Assembly (NCBI GenBank): GCA_031082205.1
Contig: JAVHLJ010000009.1
Location: forward strand, 1-56,824
Reading direction: 5' to 3'
Length of the DNA stretch: 56,824 nucleotides
Source of the DNA: Elusimicrobiales bacterium
GTDB taxonomy: Bacteria > Elusimicrobiota > Elusimicrobia > Elusimicrobiales > UBA9959
Under the pieces are notes generated by a model that saw only the letters and a list, made by a program, of their open reading frames with translations, was not told the DNA's origin and did not search any database. Positions 1 to 8,915 of this stretch are shown here, piece by piece. Every line of letters starts with the position of its first letter. The stretch's first letter is position 1. Position numbers and translations under genes: made by a program.

Positions 1-1
1 C

Positions 2-100
2 GGCCCCGACGACACCGATGACGGCGGCGGCTGCGGCGGCGGAGGCGGCGGTGGCGGCGGCTCCGACCCCGACGGCTCGGGCGGCGGCACCGACTTCTGA
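2..100 (+). CDS. C-terminal end of a Gly-rich protein (partial)
   Basis: An open frame enters from the left edge and ends at the TGA at 98-100. The 32 visible residues are almost all Gly with a few Asp, Ser, Pro and Cys, ending in Gly-Thr-Asp-Phe. Such low-complexity tails occur at the C-termini of many membrane and exported proteins, so no function can be assigned. A strong terminator follows immediately, which supports this being the true end of a gene. Confidence 0.55.
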   Translation, partial: GPDDTDDGGGCGGGGGGGGGSDPDGSGGGTDF

Positions 101-116
101 GCGCCGGCCGGCCAGC

Positions 117-151
117 GAAGACCCGGGGGTAACCGCCCCGGGTCTTTTCTT
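117..151 (+). terminator. Rho-independent terminator after the upstream gene
   Basis: Arms GACCCGGGG (120-128) and CCCCGGGTC (136-144) form a 9-bp stem with a 7-nt loop, followed by TTTTCTTT. It separates the Gly-rich gene from the acn operon. Confidence 0.85.
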
Positions 152-240
152 TCCGGCCCATTACTATCGTCAATACGGCAGCGGCCCTTTTTTTTGAGAG
201 AATATACGGATAGTCCCACTACGACAGGAGGAGCGTTCCC

Positions 241-2175
241 ATGCCCCAGAACATCGTTGAAAAGATCCTCACCGCCCACCTCAAAGAAGGCGAATTCGTA
301 AAAGGCAAAGAGATAGGCATACGCATAGACCAGACCCTGACGCAGGACGCGACGGGGACCATGGCGTATCTCCAGTTCGAGGCGATGGGCCTCAAGGAGA
401 TAAAGACGGATCTTTCGGTTTCATATGTCGACCATAACACCGTGCAGGTCGGCTTTGAGAACTCCGACGACCACAAATACCTCCAGACCGTCGCCGCCCG
501 CTACGGCGTGGTCTACTCCCGCCCGGGCAACGGCATCTGCCACCAGGTGCACCTGGAGCGCTTCGGCAAGCCCGGCACCACGCTGCTCGGCTCCGACTCG
601 CACACCCCGACGGGCGGCGGCATAGGCCAGGTGGCCATAGGCGCCGGCGGCCTGGACGTGGCCGTGGCCATGGGCGGCGGCCTGTTCTACACCACCTGCC
701 CCAAGGTCTACCTGGTCCGGCTGACCGGCGAGCTCAGCCCCTGGGCCTCGGCCAAGGATGTCGTGCTCAGGATGCTCGAGATCCTGACCACCAAGGGCAA
801 TGTCGGCGTCATGCTGGAATACGGCGGCAAGGGCGTGAAATCGCTCTCAGTCCCCCAGCGCGCGACCATCGCCAACATGGGCGCCGAGATGGGCGTCACC
901 TGCTCGGTGTTCCCGTCCGACAATGTAACGAAGAAGTTCATGAAGGCCCAGGGCCGCGAGGCCGACTGGACGGAACTCAAGGCCGACCGCGGCGCCAAAT
1001 ACGACCGCGTCATCGACATAGACCTCTCGACGATAGAGCCGATGGCGGCCGCGCCGCACAGCCCGGGCAATATCAAGAATATCTCCGAGCTCGAGGGCGG
1101 CGCCGTGGACCAGGTCTGCATCGGCTCCTGCACCAACTCCTCGCTGCGCGACATGCTGACCGTGGCGGCCATACTCAAGGGCCGCAAGGTGGCCCCGACG
1201 GTGAGCCTGGGCATAGCCCCCGGCTCGCGGCAGGTGCTGCAGATGATGGCCCGCAAGGGCGCGCTGGCCGACCTGCTGGACTCGGGCGCGCGCATACTGG
1301 AAAGCGCCTGCGGCTTCTGCATAGGCAATCACTTCTCGCCCAAGAGCGGCGGCGTTTCCCTGCGCACCTCCAACCGCAACTTCGAGGGACGCAGCGGCAC
1401 AAAGGACGCGCAGGTGTACCTGGTCAGCCCCGAGGTGGCCGCCGTGGCCGCCGTCACCGGCAAGTTCACCGACCCGGCCAGGGCGGGCATCGAATACCCG
1501 GCCGTCAAGGAGCCCTCCTCGTTCCTGGTCGACGACTCGATGTTCATAAAGCCGTCCGCGGAGCTCAGGAAGACCGAGGTCTTCCGCGGCCCGAACATCG
1601 GCGAACCTCCCAAGAACGATAAAATGCCCGAGAAGCTCAACGGCGCCGTGATGATACATGTCGGCGACAAGATAACGACCGACCATATCATGCCGGCCGG
1701 GGCGCGGCTCAAGTACCGCTCCAACGTTCCCGCCTACGCCAAGTACGTGTTCGAGAACGTCGACCCCGAGTTCCACAAGCGCTGCCAGGAGAGCAAGGCG
1801 GCCGGCTTCCATAACGTGATAGTGGCCGGCGAATCGTACGGCCAGGGCTCCAGCCGCGAGCACGCCGCCATGTGCCCGATGTACCTGGGCGTCAAGGCGG
1901 TGGTCGCCAAGTCGTTCGAGCGCATACACGCGGCCAACCTGATAAACTTCGGCATCGCCCCGCTGACGTTCAAGAACCAGGCGGACTACGACCAGATCAA
2001 GGCCGGCGACAAGCTGACCTGCGGCGACTGGCGCGCGGCCTTCGCCGAAGGGCGCCCCGTCGTCCTGAAGAACGAGCGCACCGGCGCCTCCATCGAGTGC
2101 GTCTGCGCCCTCTCGGAGCGGCAGAAGGCCATACTGACGGCCGGCGGGCTCCTCAACCAGACTACCGGCAAATAG
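241..2175 (+). CDS. Aconitate hydratase, short (Aquifex-type) form
   Basis: Predicted to interconvert citrate and isocitrate in the cytoplasm using a [4Fe-4S] cluster. At 644 residues it is much shorter than AcnA/AcnB (about 890) and matches the compact aconitase type described from Aquifex. The N-terminal part has GSDSHTPTGGG near residue 117. The cluster ligands are C297 (in IGSCTNSS), C357 and C360 (in CGFCIG). The swivel domain near the C-terminus carries GESYGQGSSREHA. The ATG has an AGGAGG-type site about 10 nt upstream. aclB follows after 12 nt, so the context is citrate metabolism in the ATP-citrate lyase direction. A related isopropylmalate or homoaconitate isomerase is possible, but the single-chain fusion and the acl neighbours favour aconitase. 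Confidence 0.93.
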   Translation: MPQNIVEKILTAHLKEGEFVKGKEIGIRIDQTLTQDATGTMAYLQFEAMGLKEIKTDLSVSYVDHNTVQVGFENSDDHKYLQTVAARYGVVYSRPGNGICHQVHLERFGKPGTTLLGSDSHTPTGGGIGQVAIGAGGLDVAVAMGGGLFYTTCPKVYLVRLTGELSPWASAKDVVLRMLEILTTKGNVGVMLEYGGKGVKSLSVPQRATIANMGAEMGVTCSVFPSDNVTKKFMKAQGREADWTELKADRGAKYDRVIDIDLSTIEPMAAAPHSPGNIKNISELEGGAVDQVCIGSCTNSSLRDMLTVAAILKGRKVAPTVSLGIAPGSRQVLQMMARKGALADLLDSGARILESACGFCIGNHFSPKSGGVSLRTSNRNFEGRSGTKDAQVYLVSPEVAAVAAVTGKFTDPARAGIEYPAVKEPSSFLVDDSMFIKPSAELRKTEVFRGPNIGEPPKNDKMPEKLNGAVMIHVGDKITTDHIMPAGARLKYRSNVPAYAKYVFENVDPEFHKRCQESKAAGFHNVIVAGESYGQGSSREHAAMCPMYLGVKAVVAKSFERIHAANLINFGIAPLTFKNQADYDQIKAGDKLTCGDWRAAFAEGRPVVLKNERTGASIECVCALSERQKAILTAGGLLNQTTGK

Positions 2176-2187
2176 GAGATCCACATC

Positions 2188-3498
2188 ATGGCTCAAAAAG
2201 GCATAAGGGAATACGAAGGCAAGAAGATACTCTTCGACGGGCTGGCCAAATACATCCCGTCGTTCAAGGGCCGGTCGGCCCGGCTGGCGCTGGTGCGCCC
2301 CGACACCGACCCCAAGCGCCTGGTCAAGGACCATCCCTGGCTGCTCAAGGAGAAGCTGGTGGCCAAGCCCGACCAGCTCTTCGGCAAGCGCGGCAAGCAC
2401 GGCCTGCTCTCGCTCAACAAGGACTGGAAGGACACCTGGGCCTGGATAGCCGAGCGGATGAACAGGACCGTCACCGTCGGCAAGACCACCGGCGAGCTCA
2501 ACACCTTCCTCATCGAGCCTTTCACGCCGCACTCGGAGGACTCCGAGGAGTTCTACGTGGCCATAAAGGCGTTCCGGGACAACGACACGATATACCTCTC
2601 CAACAAGGGCGGCATCTATGTCGAGGAGAACTGGGAGAAGGTGAAGGAGACCGCGGTCCCGATACTCTCCTCGGTGGACGAAGTGAAGCTCAACATGCCC
2701 GACTTCGGCAAGAGGAAGGCGCAGGTCGAGGAATTCGTCCGCGCGCTTCATAAGGTCTACGCCGAGGGCCATTTCACCTACCTCGAGATCAACCCGTTCA
2801 CCTTCCACGGCGACGACATAGTGCCGCTGGACCTGGTGGCCAGGGTGGACGATACCGCGGCCTTCGAATGCGTGAAAGTCTGGGGCGACCTGGAGTTCCC
2901 CTCCTCTTTCGGCCAGCGGCTGACCAAAGAGGAGCAGTTCATCCGCTCCGTTGACGAGAAGACCGGCGCCAGCCTGAAACTCACCATGCTCAACCCCGAC
3001 GGCCGGATCTGGAACATGGTGGCCGGCGGCGGCGCCTCGGTCATATACGCCGACACGGTCTGCGACCTCGGCTTCTCGAAGGAGCTGGCCAACTACGGCG
3101 AGTACTCGGGCGACCCGTCCGAGGAGGACACCTACCAGTACGCCAGGACCATCCTGGACCTGATGACGCGCAAGCGCGACCCGCGCGGCAAGGTGCTCAT
3201 CATAGGCGGCGGCATCGCCAACTTCACCGACGTGGCCAAGACCTTCAAGGGCATCATCCGCGCCCTGAAGGAATACCAGAAGAAACTGGTGGAAGGCAAA
3301 GTGAAGATCTACGTGCGCCGCGGCGGCCCCAACTACCAGGAGGGCCTGGCCAATATGCGCCGGCTGGGCGACACGCTGGGCGTGCCGATAGAGGTATACG
3401 GCCCGGAAACGCACATGACCGCCGTGGTCTCCATGGCGCTCAAGCCCGCGGCGGCCAAGCCCGCGGCTAAAAAGACCGTCGCCGGAGGTAAGAAATAA
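2188..3498 (+). CDS. aclB: ATP-citrate lyase, small (beta) subunit
   Basis: This 436-residue protein corresponds to the N-terminal half of eukaryotic ATP-citrate lyase: an ATP-grasp/succinyl-CoA-synthetase-beta-like part followed by a citrate-binding Rossmann-like part. Recognisable segments are the N-terminal IREYEGKKILFDGLAKY, the YLEINPF ATP-grasp strand, VAGGGASVIYADT and the glycine-rich IIGGGIANFTDVAKTF. With the large subunit it cleaves citrate to oxaloacetate and acetyl-CoA using ATP and CoA, the diagnostic step of the reductive TCA cycle. An Ala/Lys/Pro-rich tail closes the chain. AGGAG lies just before the ATG, and the stop overlaps the aclA start (TAATG), giving tight coupling. Confidence 0.95.
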   Translation: MAQKGIREYEGKKILFDGLAKYIPSFKGRSARLALVRPDTDPKRLVKDHPWLLKEKLVAKPDQLFGKRGKHGLLSLNKDWKDTWAWIAERMNRTVTVGKTTGELNTFLIEPFTPHSEDSEEFYVAIKAFRDNDTIYLSNKGGIYVEENWEKVKETAVPILSSVDEVKLNMPDFGKRKAQVEEFVRALHKVYAEGHFTYLEINPFTFHGDDIVPLDLVARVDDTAAFECVKVWGDLEFPSSFGQRLTKEEQFIRSVDEKTGASLKLTMLNPDGRIWNMVAGGGASVIYADTVCDLGFSKELANYGEYSGDPSEEDTYQYARTILDLMTRKRDPRGKVLIIGGGIANFTDVAKTFKGIIRALKEYQKKLVEGKVKIYVRRGGPNYQEGLANMRRLGDTLGVPIEVYGPETHMTAVVSMALKPAAAKPAAKKTVAGGKK

Positions 3499-5327
3499 TG
3501 AAACCCGAGCTTTTCACCAAGGACACCACCTCGATAGTCTACGGCTACCACGTCAACGCCATACAGCGCATGCTGGACTTCGACTACGCCTGCGGACGCA
3601 AGACCCCGTCGGTCGCCGCGATAGTCAACCCCGGCACCGACGGCGTGCACAAGGTCTTCTTCGGCAAGGGCGAGGTCCTGCTGCCGATGTACGGGAACTT
3701 CGCGGCCGCCGCCGATAAGCACCCCAAGGCCGACGTCGTGGTCAACTTCGCCTCTTTCCGCTCGGCCTTCGACTCCAGCATGGAAGCGCTCAACCACCCC
3801 AATATCCGCACCGTCTGCGTGATAGCCGAGGGCGTGCCGGAGCGCCGCGCGCGCCAACTGGCCGCGACCGCCAAAAAACTGGACAAGATGGTCATAGGGC
3901 CGGCCACCGTGGGCGGCATCAAGGCCGGCTGCTTCAAGATAGCCAATACCGCCGGGACATACGAGAACATCGTCGAGTCCAGGCTGCACCGGCCCGGCTC
4001 GGTCGGCTTCGTCTCCAAGTCGGGCGGCCTGTCCAACGAGTGCTATAACATCATAGCCCGCAACACCGACGGCCTCTACGAGGGCATAGCGATAGGCGGC
4101 GACGCCTACCCCGGCTCCACCCTGCTCGACCATATCCTGCGCTACGAGGCCATACCGGCCGTCAAGATGATAGTGGCGCTGGGCGAGATAGGCGGCACCG
4201 AGGAGCTGCGCATAGTGGAAGCGCTCAAGGCGAAGAAGATAACCAAGCCGCTGGTCATCTGGGTCACCGGCACCTGCTCCAAGATGTTCCCGGCCGGCGT
4301 GCAGTTCGGCCACGCGGGCGCCAAGGCCGGCTCGGACCTTGAGACCGCCGACGCCAAGAACGCGGCGCTCAAAGCCGCCGGCGCGGTGGTGCCGGACTCC
4401 TTCGACGACTACGGCGTGAAGGTCAACGAGACCTACCAGCGTCTGGTGAAGAAGGGCGCCATAAAGCCCGCGGCCGACGTAGAGGCCCCGGCGCTGCCGC
4501 TGGACTTCGCCCAGGCGATGAAGGAAGGCCGGATACGCAAGGCCACCACCTTCATCAACACCATCTCCAACGAGAAGAAGGAAGAGCTCGAGTACCTCAA
4601 TATCCCGATATCGAAAGTGCTCGACAGCGGCATGGGGATAGGTGGCGTCATCGGCCTGCTCTGGTTCAAGCGCGAGCTGCCCGACTACGGCCGCAAGTTC
4701 CTCGAGACCGCGCTCATGCTGACCGCGGACCACGGCCCGGCGGTGAGCGGCGCGCATAACGCCATCGTGACCGCCCGCGCCGGCAAGGACATCATCTCCT
4801 CGCTGGTCTCCGGCCTGCTGACCATAGGCCCCCGCTTCGGCGGCGCCATAGACGGCGCGGCGCAGGAGTTCAAGCGCGCCTACGACGCCGGGCTTACCCC
4901 CGAGCAGTTCATAAAGGACATGAAGAAGAAGGGCACGCCGATCCCCGGCATAGGCCACAGGGTCAAGAGCGTGACCAACCCCGACATGCGCGTGACGCAG
5001 ATGAAGGCCTTCTGCAGGAAGAACTTCAAGAAGACCACGCTGCTGGACTACGCGCTGGAGGTGGAGAAGCTGACCACCGCCAAGAAGGGCAACCTGATAC
5101 TCAACGTGGACGGCTGCATCGGCATCTCGTTCGTGGACATGCTTTCGAGCACCGGCTCGTTCACCGCGCAGGAGATAGACGATATAGTGAAGATGGGCTG
5201 CCTCAACGCCCTCTTCGTCGTCGGGCGCAGCATCGGCCTCTTCGGGCATATCTTCGACCAGAAGCGCCTGAAGCAGCCCATGTACCGCACCCCCTACGAC
5301 GAGATAGCCTACATGACGGACCTCTGA
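3498..5327 (+). CDS. aclA: ATP-citrate lyase, large (alpha) subunit
   Basis: At 609 residues this has the usual length of the bacterial large subunit. The first half is a succinyl-CoA-synthetase-alpha-like region with the phosphohistidine motif FGHAGAKAG (H272). The second half is a citrate-synthase-like lyase domain with ADHGPAVSGAHN and GIGHRVKS. The active complex is expected to be an aclA/aclB hetero-oligomer in the cytosol that cleaves citrate for CO2 fixation or acetyl-CoA supply. Start and reading frame are fixed by the one-base overlap with aclB. It is the last gene of the acn-aclB-aclA operon and a terminator follows within 25 nt. Confidence 0.96.
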   Translation: MKPELFTKDTTSIVYGYHVNAIQRMLDFDYACGRKTPSVAAIVNPGTDGVHKVFFGKGEVLLPMYGNFAAAADKHPKADVVVNFASFRSAFDSSMEALNHPNIRTVCVIAEGVPERRARQLAATAKKLDKMVIGPATVGGIKAGCFKIANTAGTYENIVESRLHRPGSVGFVSKSGGLSNECYNIIARNTDGLYEGIAIGGDAYPGSTLLDHILRYEAIPAVKMIVALGEIGGTEELRIVEALKAKKITKPLVIWVTGTCSKMFPAGVQFGHAGAKAGSDLETADAKNAALKAAGAVVPDSFDDYGVKVNETYQRLVKKGAIKPAADVEAPALPLDFAQAMKEGRIRKATTFINTISNEKKEELEYLNIPISKVLDSGMGIGGVIGLLWFKRELPDYGRKFLETALMLTADHGPAVSGAHNAIVTARAGKDIISSLVSGLLTIGPRFGGAIDGAAQEFKRAYDAGLTPEQFIKDMKKKGTPIPGIGHRVKSVTNPDMRVTQMKAFCRKNFKKTTLLDYALEVEKLTTAKKGNLILNVDGCIGISFVDMLSSTGSFTAQEIDDIVKMGCLNALFVVGRSIGLFGHIFDQKRLKQPMYRTPYDEIAYMTDL

Positions 5328-5349
5328 AAGAGGACGCCGTAAAATAAAG

Positions 5350-5375
5350 AACCCCGGGCCTCCCCGGGGTTTTTT
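5350..5375 (+). terminator. Terminator of the acn-aclBA operon
   Basis: AACCCCGG (5350-5357) pairs with CCGGGGTT (5364-5371) across a 6-nt loop, followed by more T residues. It lies between aclA and the convergent radical SAM gene and may serve both. Confidence 0.85.
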
Positions 5376-5389
5376 ATCGCCGTCCAGAT

Positions 5390-6733
5390 TCAGCGCCCGG
5401 CGGCTTTTATGTTCGCGAGACCGCGGGCTACGGCTTCAGGACCGTAGAAGACCTTCCGGACCAGCCCCCACATATTGCCGGGCAGCCTGAACTTTCCGCG
5501 TGAGAAATACCCCCCGGCGGCCTCCAGTTCCCGTACCTGCGCGGAGAAAACTTTCCTGAAATCGGATCCATGCCGGCGGCGGAAATCCGCCAGGTCCACG
5601 GCCAGGTCATCGGTAAGCCCGGTCAGGGCCGAATAGATCATCTCGTCCCGGTGCGTACAGAGCGTTCCGCGCTCCACCGGCGGGCGGCCGCGGCGGGCGG
5701 GGCCTTCCCAGTCCGCCCAGGCGGCCCTGTTGATATACCGCGCGCCGCCGAAGGCCCGGGAGACGGCGCCGGGCCCCAGGCCCAGCACCGAGCGGCGCTC
5801 GGCCAGCCGCGTGCTCTGCCTGTTGCGCGAGCCTGGTGTAAGCCCCATCGAATCCGAATCCACCTTGATATAACCCGCGCCGGCGAGCCGGCGGAAGCCT
5901 TCGGCGCGTATGGCTTCCACTTCTTTTTCGTCGCCCGAACCGCCGCCGAGCCTGGCGTGCAGGGTGTAGGGCGTGTTTATGAAAGTATTGAGATGGACCT
6001 GGTCGGGCCTTAGCTTCATGACCCGGCCCAGGTCGCGCAGGAAACTCCGGCGGTCCTGGCCGGGCAGGCCGCAGATAAGGTCGATGTTCACCTTTATGCC
6101 GGCCGCCGCAAGTATCCGGTGCGCCGCGGCGACGCGCGTCAGTCCCTGCCGCCTCGAATTGGCGCTGAGCACGCGCTCGTCGAGCGACTGTACCCCGATG
6201 CATACCCGGTCCACGCCGCAGGAGCGCCAGGACTCAGCTTTCTCCCGCGTCACGTCCTCGGGATGCAGTTCCAGCACGGTCTGGAGGCCGCGGGCGAAGC
6301 GGAAGCGCCGGCGCAGGAGGGCGAAGAACCCGGCTGTCTCGTCCGGCGTCATCAGCGAGGGAGTTCCCCCGCCGATGTAGAGGGTGGAGAATTCCGCGCC
6401 CCGGAAGAGCGGCGCGTAGAAGCCGGCCTCGCCGTCCAGCGCGGCGAAATAACGGCCGAAGACCTCCGATCTTTTGGCCGGCGAAGATCCTATGGCGGTG
6501 ACCGGCAGGAAGCAGAAGCGGCAGCGCTGCCTGCAGAAAGGAACGTTGACGAAGAGCCCGGCCTCCTTCGTAAGCCGGAGACTGCGCCGCCAGGCCGCGG
6601 GAAGCAGGCCCCCTTTGCGGGAGAAATCGGTCCAGCTGCCGAAAGGCGGATACTGCTCGGCGTAGCCGGTATAGTCCAGCCGCCGGAGGGCGGCCAGGAA
6701 GGCGTCGAATGTTCTCTCGCTGGTTCCGGGCAT
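5390..6733 (-). CDS. HemN/HemW-like radical SAM protein
   Basis: This 447-residue protein has the CX3CX2C iron-sulfur signature in FCRQRCRFCFLPV, followed by the SAM-binding YIGGGTPSLM. Further on are GVQSLDERVL and NIDLICGLPGQ, typical of the oxygen-independent coproporphyrinogen oxidase-like superfamily. The family includes HemN (haem synthesis), HemW (haem chaperone) and relatives acting on haem or other substrates, and I cannot choose between these. No clear ribosome-binding site precedes the ATG. An AT-rich, nearly palindromic promoter region lies 6-25 nt upstream, so the message may be nearly leaderless. A second radical SAM gene is divergent. Confidence 0.8.
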   Translation of the reverse strand: MPGTSERTFDAFLAALRRLDYTGYAEQYPPFGSWTDFSRKGGLLPAAWRRSLRLTKEAGLFVNVPFCRQRCRFCFLPVTAIGSSPAKRSEVFGRYFAALDGEAGFYAPLFRGAEFSTLYIGGGTPSLMTPDETAGFFALLRRRFRFARGLQTVLELHPEDVTREKAESWRSCGVDRVCIGVQSLDERVLSANSRRQGLTRVAAAHRILAAAGIKVNIDLICGLPGQDRRSFLRDLGRVMKLRPDQVHLNTFINTPYTLHARLGGGSGDEKEVEAIRAEGFRRLAGAGYIKVDSDSMGLTPGSRNRQSTRLAERRSVLGLGPGAVSRAFGGARYINRAAWADWEGPARRGRPPVERGTLCTHRDEMIYSALTGLTDDLAVDLADFRRRHGSDFRKVFSAQVRELEAAGGYFSRGKFRLPGNMWGLVRKVFYGPEAVARGLANIKAAGR

Positions 6734-6740
6734 TGGAAGG

Positions 6741-6760
6741 TTTAAATTATATAATAAACA
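6741..6760. promoter_or_regulatory. Divergent AT-rich promoter region
   Basis: A 20-bp AT block in an otherwise GC-rich sequence contains TATAAT on the plus strand (6750-6755) and TATAAT on the minus strand (6751-6746), overlapping each other. It separates two divergent radical SAM genes. No convincing -35 element was found on either side. Confidence 0.45.
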
Positions 6761-6804
6761 CCGTGAAACGCCCCGGAAAAGGCCCCGTCTCCGGCAAGGA
6801 GATA

Positions 6805-7866
6805 ATGAAGTTCAAGATAGCCGTCACTTCCGGCTGCTGCCTGGACTGCTCCCATTGCTTCATCGACAGGACCGTGAAGCGGACCATCCCTTTCGCCAGC
6901 GCCATGAAAGCCGTCGGCATATTCCTGCGCTCCCCCGGCGAGGTGAAGACGCTGGAGATATACGGCGGCGAGCCGCTGACCGTATTCCCCCTGGTAAAGA
7001 AGATAATAACCGGCGCCCAGTCGCTGGCGCGGCGGCTCGGCAAGCGCCTGGCGGTCTCGGTAGCCAGCAACGGGGTCCTGGCGGGCGCCGCCGAACTCGA
7101 CTGGCTGGCAGCCCGCGGCTGCCGCTTCGCGGTCAGCTTCTCCGGCAGCGAGCTTAGCCACGACCTGTCCCGCAGGTTCGCCTCCGGAAAAGGCTCTCAC
7201 TCGCTGGTGGCGGGAAAGGTCCCCCTCTTCATCTCGAAATTGAAGGAAGACCTGCACGTGATACTCTGCGTCCATCCGCGGCGCGCAGCAGCGGCCCATG
7301 AGGACTTCCTGCGCCTGGAAGCCATGGGCTTCCGCAATATCGGCATAGAATGCGTGCACGGCTTCCCCTGGCGCCCCGCCGACCTGTCCGCCTTCGGCCG
7401 GGCCATGCGCCGGATAACGGCCCATGTCCTGAAGAGGGCCGCCTCAAAGAACCCCGTGGTCCTGGAACCTCTCCTGGAGTTCATCCGGGAAAAGGAATAC
7501 CGTAATTCTTTCTGCCCCTTCCTGCGCGACCTGGAACTTTTCCCGGACGGCACGCTCTCTTTCTATCCCTATCCTTTCCTGCGCGGCAAAGCGCAGCTGA
7601 AGGCCGCAAAGATGGGCACGGCGCGGGGCTGGGTGGACCGGAAATACCGGGATTGCCTGCCCGAAGCCGGGTCTCGCCGCTGCGCGGAATGCGCCCGCTC
7701 TTATTACAGGCTGCCGGGTCTCTCCGGCGGCAGCCGGGCGCACGCCCTGCGCACCGCGGCCTGCCGGTCGGCGGCCCTGGAGATAGTGCGCCGAGCCGCG
7801 GCCGAGCCGGGCATGAGGTCTTACCTCAGGCGTCTGGTGAAGCTTTTCAGGAAAGGCTATATCTGA
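6805..7866 (+). CDS. Radical SAM protein of unknown substrate
   Basis: The CX3CX2C motif CCLDCSHC lies close to the N-terminus and is followed by YGGEPL, so SAM and a [4Fe-4S] cluster are expected. The C-terminal part has further Cys residues (FCPFLRDLELFPDG, then RDCLP and RRCAECARSYY). They could hold an auxiliary cluster as in SPASM-type maturases. I chose the ATG at 6805 (353 residues) because AAGGAG precedes it, although the spacing is short; a GTG at 6763 in the same frame is an alternative. The gene is divergent from the HemN-like gene. No peptide substrate gene is visible next to it, so the role (peptide or cofactor modification) is open. Confidence 0.75.
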   Translation: MKFKIAVTSGCCLDCSHCFIDRTVKRTIPFASAMKAVGIFLRSPGEVKTLEIYGGEPLTVFPLVKKIITGAQSLARRLGKRLAVSVASNGVLAGAAELDWLAARGCRFAVSFSGSELSHDLSRRFASGKGSHSLVAGKVPLFISKLKEDLHVILCVHPRRAAAAHEDFLRLEAMGFRNIGIECVHGFPWRPADLSAFGRAMRRITAHVLKRAASKNPVVLEPLLEFIREKEYRNSFCPFLRDLELFPDGTLSFYPYPFLRGKAQLKAAKMGTARGWVDRKYRDCLPEAGSRRCAECARSYYRLPGLSGGSRAHALRTAACRSAALEIVRRAAAEPGMRSYLRRLVKLFRKGYI

Positions 7867-7885
7867 ACGGCCTGGCGGCCGCTCC

Positions 7886-8377
7886 TTACTTCTTCTTGTA
7901 CTTGGCCAGGACTTCCATGAAGCCGTGGGCGGCCATCAGCTCGTCGGAAGTGTGGCGCAGGCGCTTTAGTATCACAAGGATTATCTCTATCAGCATGCCC
8001 GAACCCTCTTCGGGGCATTTCTTTATGAATTCCAGCAGGCTGGAACGTTCCAGCTCGAAGAGCTCGGCGTCGGTGACGGCGCGGGCCTGAGCGTAGCGGG
8101 GCCTGTCCTCGAGCACGGCCATCTCGCCGAAGAAGTCGCCCTTGTTCATGGAGGCCAGTTTCTTGTAGCGCTTGCCGGCCTTGTCCAGCTTCTTCTCGAT
8201 GGCGACCTCGCCCGAGATGATGACGAAGAAGGTGGAGCCGTCCGCGCCCTCCCTGAAGACGGTCTCGCCCGCCTTGAAGGAGATGCTCCGGAAAGTCTTG
8301 TGGAATTCCCGGAGTCCGCAATCCGAGAAACCGGAGAAGAGGGAAAGGTCTTTGAGCGCTTCGGTGTTCTTTTTCAT
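7886..8377 (-). CDS. Single-domain cyclic-nucleotide-binding protein
   Basis: The 163-residue chain is one cNMP-binding (CRP-like) beta-roll, with GETVFREGADGSTFFVIISGEV and the phosphate-binding-cassette-like FFGEMAVLEDRPRYAQARA. It then has a short helical C-terminus. There is no helix-turn-helix, so unlike CRP/FNR it is unlikely to bind DNA itself; it may be a ligand-sensing regulatory subunit. The cassette reads RPRYAQ rather than the usual R-x-A-T/S, so the nature of the ligand is uncertain. It is convergent with the radical SAM gene and separated from dut by a terminator, so it is probably transcribed alone. Confidence 0.8.
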   Translation of the reverse strand: MKKNTEALKDLSLFSGFSDCGLREFHKTFRSISFKAGETVFREGADGSTFFVIISGEVAIEKKLDKAGKRYKKLASMNKGDFFGEMAVLEDRPRYAQARAVTDAELFELERSSLLEFIKKCPEEGSGMLIEIILVILKRLRHTSDELMAAHGFMEVLAKYKKK

Positions 8378-8418
8378 AGTTCCCCGAGGGGAGGTTAAAT
8401 CATACCAAAAATGGGCAT

Positions 8419-8446
8419 GAAAAACCCGGCCCCCGGGGCCGGGTCT
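8419..8446 (-). terminator. Terminator of the nrd-dut operon
   Basis: ACCCGGCCCC and GGGGCCGGGT form a near-continuous GC hairpin (8424-8444). On the minus strand it is followed by TTTTT (8424-8420), just past the dut stop codon. Confidence 0.85.
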
Positions 8447-8467
8447 CTCGTCGGGAACGCCCGCCGG

Positions 8468-8911
8468 TCAATGCTTGCCGGTGCTGCCGAAGCCGCCGGC
8501 GCCGCGGGTGGTCTCCGCCAGCTCCTTGGCCTCGGTGAAATAAGCGTACTCCACCTTGTTGAAGACCATCTGGGCCACCTTCTCGCCCTTCTTTACCTCG
8601 TAGGGGGTCCTGGGATCCAGGTTGATAAGTATGACGCCCACTTCGCCGCGGTAGGGCGCGTCCACCGTTCCGGGCGTATTGAGCACGGTAAGGCCGTGCT
8701 TGAGCGCGAGCCCGGACTTGGGCCGCACCTGTCCCTCGTAGCCGTGGGGGATGGCCATCTTGAGGCCGGTGGGTATCAGCGCCCGCTCGCCGGGCTGCAG
8801 GACCTTGTCGACGGTAGAATAGAGGTCGACGCCGGCGTCGCCCTCATGCGCGTAGGCCGGGACTTTGACGTCATCGGCCAGTTTCTGAACGGTAACTTCG
8901 AGTTTAGTCAT
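8468..8911 (-). CDS. dut: dUTP diphosphatase
   Basis: Hydrolyses dUTP to dUMP and pyrophosphate, which keeps uracil out of DNA and feeds dTMP synthesis. The 147-residue trimeric-type enzyme shows all five motifs in order: [33 protein letters not shown] (with the catalytic Asp), GEKVAQMVF and the C-terminal [10 protein letters not shown]. The ribosome-binding site GAGGA overlaps the end of nrdG and the intergenic gap is only 4 nt, so dut is the last gene of the nrdR-nrdD-nrdG-dut operon. Placement with ribonucleotide reductase makes sense for a dNTP supply unit. Confidence 0.97.
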   Translation of the reverse strand: MTKLEVTVQKLADDVKVPAYAHEGDAGVDLYSTVDKVLQPGERALIPTGLKMAIPHGYEGQVRPKSGLALKHGLTVLNTPGTVDAPYRGEVGVILINLDPRTPYEVKKGEKVAQMVFNKVEYAYFTEAKELAETTRGAGGFGSTGKH

Positions 8912-8915
8912 GTTG

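Noticed and set aside
847-3414. Minus-strand open frame of 855 codons
   Set aside because: It lies antisense to acn and aclB, has low-complexity Arg/Gly/Ala/Val composition and no recognisable domain. Long antisense frames are expected in GC-rich genes.
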